Assembly (NCBI GenBank): GCA_003339415.1
Contig: PDHQ01000058.1
Location: 1-64,000, forward strand
Length of the DNA: 64,000 bases
Origin: Ophiocordyceps camponoti-saundersi (nom. inval.)
Taxonomy: Eukaryota; Ascomycota; Sordariomycetes; Hypocreales; Ophiocordycipitaceae
Direction of reading: 5' to 3'
Part shown: positions 54,926-64,000 of the stretch, piece by piece
Numbering within the stretch: the stretch's first letter is position 1
How the letters are laid out: each line of letters begins with the position of its first letter
Made by a program: the position numbers and the translations under genes
Notes under the pieces: generated by a model
Database searches by the model: none
What the model was told of the DNA's origin: nothing
The model's input: the letters and a program-made list of their open reading frames with translations, nothing else

Positions 54926-57706
54926 ATGATGATGTTCTGGGATGTCAACGTCGACGGGCCTTTCTGGTTCCTGGCTTGCATGCTCTATGAGCTGTTTTTT
55001 TATCTCCTCTCACTCCTCTTCAAGCTCGCCACATACCTTCTCATCGACGTTTTCTGCGGATCGCTCCTATGGAGTATGACCGCCATTTTCATCCCCATGG
55101 CAACAGAGATTGCCATTGCCCTCCTCATGGTTGTCCCGTCTCTTCTTATGACGGTGTCGCCCACCATGTTGGCATGGGCCATTTTATCGATCCTCGGTTC
55201 TGCCGCCTCTTCGGTTTCACGCAGCGCACGCCGCATGTTCATCTCAGTCTCGGCCAACGCCGTCCGTAGCCTTGCCAAGCTTCTCTGCGGATGGGTCAGT
55301 TGCGCCTCAGACCAGATGCTCCTTATGTTGGGCGCCCGGGTTGCCGAAGACAGGGCCGAGGATCTTATTACCATCGCGGAGGACCCGGAAGAGCAGCTCG
55401 CCCCATCGGTCACAATGGGGTCGCGAAGCCAGCTGCAGACGAATCTCCCCGGGAGACTGCAGCACCTCCTCCGGGAAAGGGACGACAGCCGACTTCTCCC
55501 CCAGGATCAGCGAAGACTCCATGAGCTCGAGTGCCTTATTGAGGACCTAACCACCGAGTATGGGAGTATCCTGGGTTCGGCTCCTTGTCGTTCGATCCCT
55601 CCGCGCCGTTTTGCGTCTACTTTCGACCAAGTTTCTATGGATCGACTGCCGTGCCGTCACGATGACGAGGACGTAAATACGGAGCAGCATAACCAGAGTC
55701 AGCTGATGGACGCACCGACGTCCTGCCCCGCGGTTTGCCATGCTGCCAAACCGGTACTGACGTTTCCAGCCTCTGATGAAACCGAGAGCCCGCCCCAGAT
55801 GGAGGACGAGGTGGTGGAGGAGACGACCCATGAGCCGGCGAGCTCTTTGGAGCCAACCGAGGACTGGGCATCGGTAAGTTTCTCCCATGCCTCGGATTTG
55901 CACACGCCTGAAGAGATGATTGACGACTCCCAGATCCCACAGGAGCCGCAACCGGACATTGGATCCGTTGCATCGCCCGCGCCTGAGATTCCGGACGGGG
56001 AAGAGCCCGAGGAAGTAGTAGAGGATGCCGACCTGGAGGCTCAAGAGGAAGCCCAAGGACCCGGCCATTTCGACCCGCCTGTGATGACCGACATCGGAGC
56101 GGACGGCGTGGTTGCTGGCGTCAACCGCCGGCTCGAGCGTTCTCCGGAGCGTGACGGTCGGATGGCGAAGCGTCAGCGCCATGTCGCACCCGCCTCGGTG
56201 GAGGAACCAGTCAGCGACGAGGATTCAACTGTCGATGCCATGCTGGACGTGGAGACGACAGATCCTGCGATCGCCACTGACCGCGCCCAGGAACTTGAAG
56301 TGCCCATGGACCTTGACGAGGTCATGGATGTCCCGGACGCGGACCAGATGGACTGGACACAGGACGGGGACCAGGACCAGGAGGAAGAAACGCTCGCAGA
56401 GTTGGTGGCCAAACTCCAACGTTGCACTCTTGGGGACGGAGAAGAGTCGGACGTGGCCATGACGGGCGTTCCTGAGACAGTACCGGAAGTTGTGCAGGAT
56501 GGACACGACGATACCGGACGCCAGGCCTCCGAGATGAACCTGGACGAGCCGATACAGGCTCCCGACGAGGAGATGAGCGACTACGACTTCGACTCCGGTT
56601 TTCTGGAGGCGCTTGTCGAAGAGGGACTCCAGTGGGATACCTCAGCGCCCGGAACCGAGGTCGCCTCTCTCGAATACCCTCACTTCGGCGATATCGTGCC
56701 GCAGAGGGTTGCAACGGCATCCGCCGCGGGACAAGAACCGGTGCCGGAAACGGACAATAACGACGACGAGTTCTACAGGGACATGGACGAGGCATGGGCA
56801 ATTTTCGAAGCCAGTCCTGGGCCCGCGTCGAGCGCCGCCGCTGCTGCCCGGAACGAGGTCAGCACGGCGATCCGATCCGACACCCGGCCGGAAGAGACAG
56901 AGCCCGCCTTTTCCTACCCTTCGCCTCCCCCGCCTCACCACAGCGACTCGTACCATCCTTCGCCCGTCTCGTCAGTATCGAACGGGAGCGTCGGAGCGAT
57001 CGCAGGTGAGCCGTTCTCCGGTCCGCTGCCGGGAATGTCAGATGCGGAGGAGGGTAGAGAGGAAGAGGAGAGAGAGCCGGAGCTTCCGGAACCCGCCACG
57101 GACAAGAAGGGGAAGGGCAAGGAACGAGCGACATTCGAGGTACCAGTCGACTTTCAACAGGGAGCGTGGTTTCGCCACCTCCCTCTCGACCCTCGGGTGG
57201 CGTCAGTTTACGAGCCCACTGGAGGCGACGGTCCTAGTCGCCTGCATTACCCTCCCGACTTTGGCAACGAGGACAAGCTGCCAACGACTCCTGGAGGAAG
57301 CGCCAAGCCCGGACCGACGCCCGCGCCAGCCTCGATCGAGGAGGCTTCCTCTGTCACCCCGTCCACCCCGGCCACCCTCCCGGCGAGTCAAGTCATAGGC
57401 TCGTCGGCGGCCGGCGGGGGGCAGTCCAAGGAAGTTCCCGACAAGCCTCAGAGGAAGGGCAAGGCGTCCAAGGCCAAGAAGCCGAGCTTGTTCCACCAGA
57501 AGAAGGGTGGGCCGCCGTCAACGCCATATGGGACCCGAGCTCCAGGATCTGCCGAGAGGGAACGACAATTCAAGTCCTCGCAGACCTTGGAAGGCATCGA
57601 CACCATGGCGCTGGACGAGAAGGATGGTGAGGTGAGCAAACCCGTCGCTAGGGAGCTCGCCATAGCCCCCATCTCGTTCGTCAAGACACGGCCGCCCCAG
57701 GAGTGA
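54926..57706 (+). CDS. Unrecognised multi-pass membrane protein with long acidic tail
   Basis: 926 residues in one open frame. Residues 8-100 contain three or four hydrophobic stretches (FWFLACMLYELFFYLLSLLF, YLLIDVFCGSLLWSMTAIFI, a third around IAIALLMVVPSLLM, AWAILSILG). After a short coiled part near 180-230, the rest is acidic, Pro/Glu/Asp-rich and probably disordered, ending in a Lys-rich segment. I recognise no domain. Reading on in the same frame past the TGA at 57704 gives more coding-like sequence and a consensus intron (57764-57834; GTGAGT, CTGAC, TTACAG) before a stop at 57951; an in-frame 78-base alternative intron (57632-57709, GTGAGC donor, AAG acceptor) would remove the TGA. 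So the true C-terminus is uncertain. Confidence 0.65.
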   Translation: MMMFWDVNVDGPFWFLACMLYELFFYLLSLLFKLATYLLIDVFCGSLLWSMTAIFIPMATEIAIALLMVVPSLLMTVSPTMLAWAILSILGSAASSVSRSARRMFISVSANAVRSLAKLLCGWVSCASDQMLLMLGARVAEDRAEDLITIAEDPEEQLAPSVTMGSRSQLQTNLPGRLQHLLRERDDSRLLPQDQRRLHELECLIEDLTTEYGSILGSAPCRSIPPRRFASTFDQVSMDRLPCRHDDEDVNTEQHNQSQLMDAPTSCPAVCHAAKPVLTFPASDETESPPQMEDEVVEETTHEPASSLEPTEDWASVSFSHASDLHTPEEMIDDSQIPQEPQPDIGSVASPAPEIPDGEEPEEVVEDADLEAQEEAQGPGHFDPPVMTDIGADGVVAGVNRRLERSPERDGRMAKRQRHVAPASVEEPVSDEDSTVDAMLDVETTDPAIATDRAQELEVPMDLDEVMDVPDADQMDWTQDGDQDQEEETLAELVAKLQRCTLGDGEESDVAMTGVPETVPEVVQDGHDDTGRQASEMNLDEPIQAPDEEMSDYDFDSGFLEALVEEGLQWDTSAPGTEVASLEYPHFGDIVPQRVATASAAGQEPVPETDNNDDEFYRDMDEAWAIFEASPGPASSAAAAARNEVSTAIRSDTRPEETEPAFSYPSPPPPHHSDSYHPSPVSSVSNGSVGAIAGEPFSGPLPGMSDAEEGREEEEREPELPEPATDKKGKGKERATFEVPVDFQQGAWFRHLPLDPRVASVYEPTGGDGPSRLHYPPDFGNEDKLPTTPGGSAKPGPTPAPASIEEASSVTPSTPATLPASQVIGSSAAGGGQSKEVPDKPQRKGKASKAKKPSLFHQKKGGPPSTPYGTRAPGSAERERQFKSSQTLEGIDTMALDEKDGEVSKPVARELAIAPISFVKTRPPQE

Positions 57707-57951
57707 AAGGAGCCTCCCCCGGACCCGGACCCGGAATGGTGGCACAGAAGAAGTGGTTGGGAGGTGAGTTTTTTTCTTGTGATTTTCCTCTGGGGACGAG
57801 ACTTTTGAGTTGCTGACGAGTTTGCATCTTACAGAATCGCCTCATGTTCGATCTCCCCAGTGAGCCAGGCGAACCCGGACCATTCAAGACTGCACGACAG
57901 AAACTGCGCGAACATGACTTGATTTTTTTTCTTTGTCTTGTTCATCGATGA
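57707..57951 (+). CDS. Possible C-terminal extension of the membrane protein
   Basis: In frame with the preceding gene after its TGA. Segment 57707-57763 (rich in Pro/Asp, then EWWHRRSGWE) is followed by a consensus 71-base intron (57764-57834) and segment 57835-57951 (begins NRLMFDLPSEPGEPGPF). A consensus intron with the same frame on both sides would be unusual in random sequence. It could be reached by splicing out 57632-57709 or by stop readthrough, or it could be a relic left after a nonsense mutation. Confidence 0.35.
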
Positions 57952-58779
57952 CGACGACCGATGAGAGAGAGAGAGTGTGCTTTTTGATTGTCTTTACCAA
58001 GCACGCATGGACGACTCTCTTCCTTTTTCTTCTTGTTCTTTTGGCTTTCCCTCTTTTTTTTTCCCTTCTCTTTTCTTGGCAGAAGATGATGATGATGACG
58101 ACGACGACGATTCTCTTCGCGACTCATTTCGTTCATTCTTTCACGAGTCACGTCACAGTTGTCCTTCACATGGGAATTTCAGCCAGCCCGGTCGTACGAA
58201 GCAGATTTCATGCCCGGATTGATCGTCTCCCCCTTCATGATACAGACCAGACACTTTTTTTTTTGACGCAGCAGATGGCCAATTTTTCTTCTGACGACAG
58301 ACTCTATCAAGCAATTCGATGAGCGAGTCTTGTCCAGGCCTTTGCTCTGTCTGGTGGGAGACGCGGGTAAGTGCAGCGCAGCAATATTGATATCCGGTTC
58401 CAGCTCCTCGTCCTAGAGGATTGTCCTTCCTTCCTTTCTTCACAAACAGACACGATCTTGCAGTTGACTACAGAGAAACAACGGGACGGACTCGATTCAT
58501 TCTTTACACACGAGTCTCTCTCTGGTCAAACTCAGTCAGAAAGCGAAAAGGACGAGGGAAAGCTGGTGCCAGGATTCTTTGGGGATTTTTTCGACTCGGA
58601 TCCAGGCCTTTGGACTCGTCGTCCTCGTTCAGCATTCAGATCAAACCACATTCAGCAGACAACTACCGCACGCATGAGGAGAATGGCAGACTCATCATAT
58701 AAACCAATCAAGAGTCTCGCCTGCGATTGCGAATTCCTGCTTTGCATCTCGAACGAGGACAGACCTAGCCAGGTCATGG
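57952..58779. other. Noncoding leader of the hairpin-rich region
   Basis: CT-rich and AG-rich alternating segments with a GAT/GAC run at 58084-58112. I see no gene. It grades into the inverted-repeat region. Confidence 0.5.
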
Positions 58780-60470
58780 ACATGCGGCAAATGGCCTCTC
58801 TATCTCTCTCCCCTTTCTTCTTCTTCTTTGGCCTGACACAACTCAATCGTCACGCTCAACAAGGGAGAGAGAGAAGCCGAGCTCTTTCGACTGGACCGAC
58901 GCCAGGGGAATCTTTTTTTTTTTTCGACAATTCCGACGGAGAAGCTTGACTTTCATTTCCAACTTCTGCTCTCCGTCGATGCAAAAACTTAATCTACAAA
59001 CAAAAACTCGGGGCTTGTCACCCCTTCCAACCCCCCTTTGGCCGGTCACAAACACACACACATTTCAGTCATCCAGACACTCTGGGGAGATGGTCTCTCT
59101 CCCCACGCGCATGAGGAGGCGCTCACAATCAACAGTCTGGAAAGAGCTCACTTTCTACTCGGCGACAGGGGGGATTTCGACGGGCAAGACTCAACAAACA
59201 AACTCTTTTCTTCTGCCCGTCGACTGCCTTCGTCTTGGCTCCTCCCTGTCGCCGGCCGCACATCGAGTCACATTAACACACACACAGATCTGAGGGGGGG
59301 GGAAGGGAGGTCCTATTTTCGAGAGGACTATTATAAGCATTGGCCTCTCTTCCCTCCCCCCTTTTCTTGCGTCAGAGGAGGACGCATCATTGAGACTTTT
59401 TACCTTGAGCGGTGGGGGAGGATCTGACTGACGGGGAAGCCTGAACAACAAAGTTCCAAACCAAACCAAACAACTCTTTGGCTTCCTCGTCAGCGATTCA
59501 ACTTCATTCACAACTTGTTGCCAGGCATGTCTGTCGCCAAACAAAACACTCGGTTCACACATCAGGGGGGGAGAGAGGTCAACTTCTTCTTTCAGCCATC
59601 TTTTCAAACGGCTACGACCTTCTCTCCCGTTTGCGCTTGAGGAGGCGCATTTTTTTTCCCTGACCGATTGGCGACAGACAGACCGACGGGGGAGTCGGAC
59701 ATGAATTTTGAGAGGACTTCTTCCGACTTCCCCGTCGGTCACCAAACGCAAACCACAACGCCTTTGCCTGGCAACCCCCCACCGCCAAAAACACAGGACT
59801 GGTCTCAACTTAGGGGGAGAGGGCTCAACTTCATTTTCAGCCATCTTTCAACGGCAACAGCCTCTCTCCCCCCATGCGCTTGAGGAGGCGCATTTCTTGG
59901 TCGATCGGCGACAGACCGACGGGGGAGTCTGACACGAAACTGAGAGGACTTCTTCGACTTCCCCGTCGGTTATCAAACTCAAATCACACACATTGCCTGG
60001 CACCCCTGTCATCGAACGCACAATTTCATCACACACTCACTGGGGGGGAGAGAGGCCAACTCTTTAAGCCATTCTTCAACGGCTATGGTCTTCTTCTCTC
60101 CCCCTCTCTTGCGCTTGAGGAGGCGCATCATCAGTCGTTCGATGGCGGGGGGACTCGACAGAGGGGGGAAGTTCGACACTGACTTGAGAGGACTCCATCG
60201 ACTTCCCCCTTCGCTCGACAAACTGATTCACATCTTTGCCAGGCATCACTGTCGCCGATCGCACCTTGATTCGATCATCGGGGGGGAGGGAGGCCGCATT
60301 CTTTTTTTTGCCATCTTTCAACGGCAGCGGCCTTCGCTTCCCCCCAGCGCTTGAGGAAGCGCCATCAACATGAGACGGGAAACTTGATCGGCAGCAGGGA
60401 ACTCGACCGAAAGGGGAAGTCTGACAACTGCAAAAAGGACTCTTCAGCTTTCCCCGGTCATCATTCTTCT
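58780..60470. repeat. Tandem hairpin array, period about 245 bp
   Basis: Six or so diverged units, each with three inverted repeats. (a) GGGGGAGAG-type / CTCTCTCCCCC-type arms, e.g. 59813-59825 with 59859-59872. (b) A compact GCGC-(TTGAGGAG)-GCGC hairpin at 59107, 59369, 59633, 59874, 60111 and 60347. (c) A longer stem around a conserved GAGAGGACT-rich loop: 59177-59186/59214-59223, 59428-59441/59480-59493, 59682-59699/59724-59741 (17 of 18 paired), 59915-59929/59956-59970, 60164-60176/60198-60209. Spacing of equivalent stems is 233-264 bases. No protein frame is conserved between units. Confidence 0.85.
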
Positions 60471-60543
60471 TTACATGGCATCTTCCCTGCTGCCGACCCG
60501 ACTCTTTGGACTTGAGCCTTTCAAAACATCGGCATCTCGTTCA

Positions 60544-61097
60544 ACCCGGCGACGAGGGGACGACTATTGGGCGGGAGACGACTTTGATTCGAATCCGACA
60601 GTCTCCTGCCCCTCGTCCAAAAGGCAAACATCTCTTCGCCTTACATAGCCCTCGTCGCCGGGTAAAATTGCCATCAAACAAAGCTCATTTCGGAGAGGAA
60701 AAGAGGGCTCTCCTTCATCTGAGCAGGCGACGGTAGGGGGTAAGAAGCTTGAACGACTCACTGACGGGAGGCATCTTAACGCAAAGCATGCCAGCCTCCC
60801 ATACAAAACAGTCCCGGAGTCAATTTCCCCCCTACCGTCGCCACTTCGACAAGCTTTGGTCTTCAAACAAATTTCACGACCAATCAACATCTTGTGTCTA
60901 CATCGGCGGCGAGGTTGAGCAAAACGAATAAACAAAAATCACCTTCAGTTCAAACCTCGTCGCCGGTTTTCTTCTATTTTTGCCCAAAGAGTTTCCATTC
61001 GTTCTTTAGAAACTCGGAATTTTCTTTCTCAACACCTCGATCGACGGCAGGGAAACAAGTAAACTGTTTCATCATCGTTCTTTCTCCCTGCCGTCGA
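60544..61097. repeat. Series of long nested inverted repeats
   Basis: Perfect or near-perfect arms: ACCCGGCGACGAGGG 60544-60558 with 60649-60663 (15/15), enclosing GGGCGGGAGAC 60569-60579 with 60601-60611 (10/11) and a GATTCGAATC palindrome; GGCGACGGTAGGGGG 60726-60740 with 60828-60842 (15/15), enclosing GGGAGGC 60766-60772 with 60794-60800; 60904-60918 with 60950-60965 (one mismatch, one bulge); TCGACGGCAGGGA 61041-61053 with 61085-61097 (13/13). Many arms share a GACGG core. Confidence 0.88.
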
Positions 61098-61439
61098 CTC
61101 TTTTCTTGGTCTTCCCTGACATTCATCGCCTACTTCATTCTTTTCTTGGCTGCCACACTTCATCGGCACATTGGCGAATTGACCAGCTGCGAAAAAGAGC
61201 CCTGACGACAACTGCCCTTACGTCTTTGGGTCGAGGTTGTCTTCTTCTTTGACGGAGAGAGAATTCACTTTTTTTTTGCTGCAGGCCTGTTCTTTCGACT
61301 TTTCAGGTTCCCTCTTTGAATCAAATGATCATCACCTGGATGGGAGAAATAGACACAAACAGTGCCTGTGGCGACAATCTTCTTCTTTTCTTTTGTCTTT
61401 GGTTTGGTATGGATGGATGAGGTTTTTTCAAGGGTCGGC

Positions 61440-63130
61440 AAAAATCGCTGGACCGGAACGGAGGAATTCAGTGAGGTCGACAAAAGATGTCAGACCGGAA
61501 AACAAGGGATTCAAGAAATGGTCGGCAAAACGACCAAGAGAGGTTTGTCCCCGACCAAGGCTGATGATGATCCATGACGGAAACTAGTCGACACAACTCA
61601 AGAAGCGATCCTCCCAGAGCAAGGTTCAACATCACACCGTTGGACGGGAAGGCATCAGTCGACGCAGCTCAAGAGCGGTTCCAACTCGATCAAGGCCGAT
61701 GAAGATGCCCGGCGGAACAAGGAAGCGATCCTCTCTCCCACAGCAAGGTTTCATCAAACAAAACCACGGGAGTGATCAACAAACAGCTGTTCCATTTCCA
61801 ATTTTTCAAGACCGGCATAACTTCTGGCGGGGGAAAGAATATAACAAACCGGGGAATTTGAGCTCGAAAAAATAGAGCTCTTTGTCTTCGTACCAAGGTC
61901 AACTTCATGAGTCGAAAGGGTTGAGCTCATGACAACAATTCAAGTCAGCTCCTTGTGTCAGAGCGAAAAATAAAGCAGGGAATCATGAAACGGCAACAAA
62001 CGAAAAAGCCATCAACGACCAGCGGGCACAACTCTTTGCCATAGCGGTCACAAACCTGCGCTCTGACAGCCCCTTCTCTTCTTTCAAGGCCGACACTTCT
62101 TCTGGCGGGAGGACTAAGCGATTCATCTTTTGCCGTTCTCCTTGTCCATGGCCGATTCTCATGAGCGGGAAGTGATCACCTCACAAAAAAAAAGATGGTG
62201 ATCTTCCTGGACCAAGGACGAGACAATCTTTAGGAGAGACCAGCTGATAAACACACAAAGAAAGGCGGCTCTCTTTCATCTTGGCCGATAAATTGGCGGG
62301 AGGACTTGGCGAATTAACTAGGCGGTTCTCCTCGACCAAGGCCAAGATTCATCAACTTGAGGATCATTCAAAATCACTTTGATCCTCTTTTTTTCATGGG
62401 AGCCCTGCCGACAAATCTCAAGAGGCGGCTCCTCTTTGATCATCAAGGCCAGCATTTCTGGCGGGAGGAACGAATCGCTACAACCTTTATGCGATCCTCC
62501 TCGACCAAGGTCAACATTCACAAACGGGAGGATCAGTCAACACAATTTAGACGGTCCTCCCTTCGACCAAAGTCGATACACATTCATTCTCAAGCACAAG
62601 AGGCCAGCCGACAACACTCGAATAGGCGGCTCTCTGCTCTCTTCAATCGAGCACATCTGGCCGGAGGACTCATCAACTCATTCAAGTTCGTCCTCTGCGA
62701 CCAAGCTCGACACTCATTCACACGGGGGACCAGCAAAAACTCAAGAACGGTTCTACCCCAATCTCATGCCGGCGACTGGCGGGACGAGCAATCGACATCA
62801 CTCAAGTCGTCGTCCTCGACCAAGGCCGACACATCTGGCGGGAGGACCATCGACACGATTCAAGAGGGTCCCTCCTCGACCAACTTTCGCGAGGAACGCA
62901 GCCGACACACTTCAAGAGGCCGTTCTCTCCTCATCAAGGCCGACACTCATCGACGAGAGGACCTGCCGACTAAACTTGCGCGGTCCTTCTCAGAGGCCAA
63001 CATCTGACGGCAGATTGTTCGACGCAACTCTTGCCAGCACCTGGTCACTCACGATTGGGAGAGGGTCATTGGCAAAATGCCGAGAGATCCTCTCCAGACA
63101 AGTCCGGCAGACGCGCAGGGAGGACTGACC
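61440..63130. repeat. Tandem hairpin array, period about 60 bp
   Basis: Degenerate units of the form GGCGGGAGGAC, about 20-25 variable bases, a G(G/A)TCCTCC-type complement, then CGACCAAGGYCGACA. The CGACCAAGG word or a close variant occurs at 61550, 62335, 62508, 62562, 62699, 62817 and 62878; with the related CAAGGCCGACA-type words at 62937 and 62996 the late spacing is 59-61 bases. Example stems: 62398-62404 with 62427-62433; 62526-62534 with 62553-62561; 62840-62848 with 62867-62875; 63059-63067 with 63086-63094. The earlier part (61.4-62.2 kb) is more degenerate. Confidence 0.75.
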
Positions 63131-64000
63131 CGACATCTTTCACACACGAAGAAAACAACTCGAGGAGTCCTACCCAGGCAAACAACAGCGCGTAGGGACA
63201 CTGTCTGTCGACCAAAACACAAAAGAGGTCATCACCAAGCTCAAGCTCAAGAAGAAGACCAGTCGACGCAACATCATCCACACAAACAGTCATTCAGACA
63301 AAGGAAACGATCAGGTGCAACAAATCATCACTTCAAAGTCGAGGGAGAGGGAAACAATATCCAATCGAGACGACGGGCCATCAAACCAAATCCTTGGCAT
63401 TCAAAGCAAATGAGCCATGGTCAACTACATCAAGAGGCAAAGCATAAACTGCAACCTCGGCCTCCAAAGCAAACAAGGCACGGTCAACCAACATCAAGAG
63501 TCAAGCATAAAACTGCTACCTCAAAAAACATGACCAAAAAAAATAACAAAGCCACGTCGTCCGATTCTCAAACTCCGAAAGGGCAAGCCAAAGAAACAAC
63601 AACAGCGACAGCATAAATTGCTTCATCGCTTTCGAGAGACTGGAACAACTGTCACGCCTAATAACACCAAGGGGGGTGGGGGGTGAATGGCAGCCGGTCT
63701 CTCAACAACCAAACTCACAGGCTTGAAAAACCCTCTTCAACTAGAAAACAAAACACCTTGGAATTGAGCTGCTGCTCGAACTCGACCGCGAACTCATTCT
63801 TGCTCTGAGATAGCCGCGCGTCTTGAGCAATGCAAGCCAGCTCTTCTAAAGGAAACCCTCTCCCTCGCAGTCAAAGCAAAGAAGAAAAGAAAACAAGCGA
63901 AGAAAAGAAAGAAGAAACGAAAGAAAAAAACCCACCCCCCGACTAACCAAAGAAACACACAGCGTTGAAGTGAAGACGACGAAACAGCGACATCAAGAGT
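63131..64000. other. Noncoding right end
   Basis: A-rich, CA/CAAG-rich sequence without recognisable genes. An open frame to 63616 (Lys/Gln/Thr/His-rich) reflects composition and the upstream repeat, not a known protein. Hairpins fade out here. Confidence 0.5.

Noticed and set aside
62357..63128. Two overlapping open frames of 216 and 249 codons
   Set aside because: They follow the 60-bp repeat, have the same arginine/serine/threonine-biased content in two phases, and match no family. Repeat period divisible by three explains the openness.
58780..63130. CRISPR-like array
   Set aside because: Not a prokaryote, units are themselves inverted repeats without constant repeats and unique spacers, and no cas-type genes are present.

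Overview
The window is nuclear DNA of a filamentous ascomycete. The genes have short spliceosomal introns (about 50-130 bases) with GT donors, CTRAY branch sites and mostly YAG acceptors. The conserved genes are typical fungal ones (Spc7 with MELT repeats, Sac1, a Rab5 GTPase, Mic60, Uri/Bud27, Rps11). A Copia retrotransposon carries the C-to-T / G-to-A decay left by repeat-induced point mutation (RIP). This best fits Sordariomycetes, possibly Hypocreales; the lower-rank guess is weak. All gene models are my own splicing by eye.

Layout. 1-6.97 kb: gene-free, with poly-G tracts, CA repeats and a diverged 200-bp direct duplication. 6.97-28 kb: housekeeping block: an acidic conserved protein divergent from mitochondrial isoleucyl-tRNA synthetase; a 1172-residue disordered protein with a C-terminal membrane segment; SAC1 phosphoinositide phosphatase, divergent from a Rab5-type GTPase; MIC60; two convergent folylpolyglutamate-synthase-like genes; a double GFA-domain protein. 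28.4-35.5 kb: three predicted secreted proteins: an 801-residue subtilisin with an unrecognised N-terminal region, a divergently transcribed MACPF-like protein, and a small six-cysteine protein. 36.5-38.2 kb: a URI/Bud27 prefoldin-like protein. 38.67-44.62 kb: a complete but mutated Copia element with 144-bp LTRs and a 5-bp target duplication, 180 bp from a tRNA-Val gene. 45.1-52.7 kb: a twin-CX9C protein, RPS11 (start codon split by an intron), divergent from kinetochore SPC7. 54.9-57.7 kb: an unrecognised membrane protein with a long acidic tail. 58.8-63.1 kb: no convincing gene, but a dense series of inverted repeats.

The most unusual part is that last stretch. It holds tandem modules (about 245 bp, then nested 15-bp perfect inverted repeats, then about 60 bp). 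The two arms of each hairpin stay complementary although arm sequences differ between modules. I do not recognise it; a structured or small-RNA-producing locus is the leading idea, and a degenerate foldback satellite is the main alternative.

The secreted trio at 28.4-35.5 kb is the second candidate: a protease and a putative pore-forming-type protein share one intergenic region and may be co-expressed.
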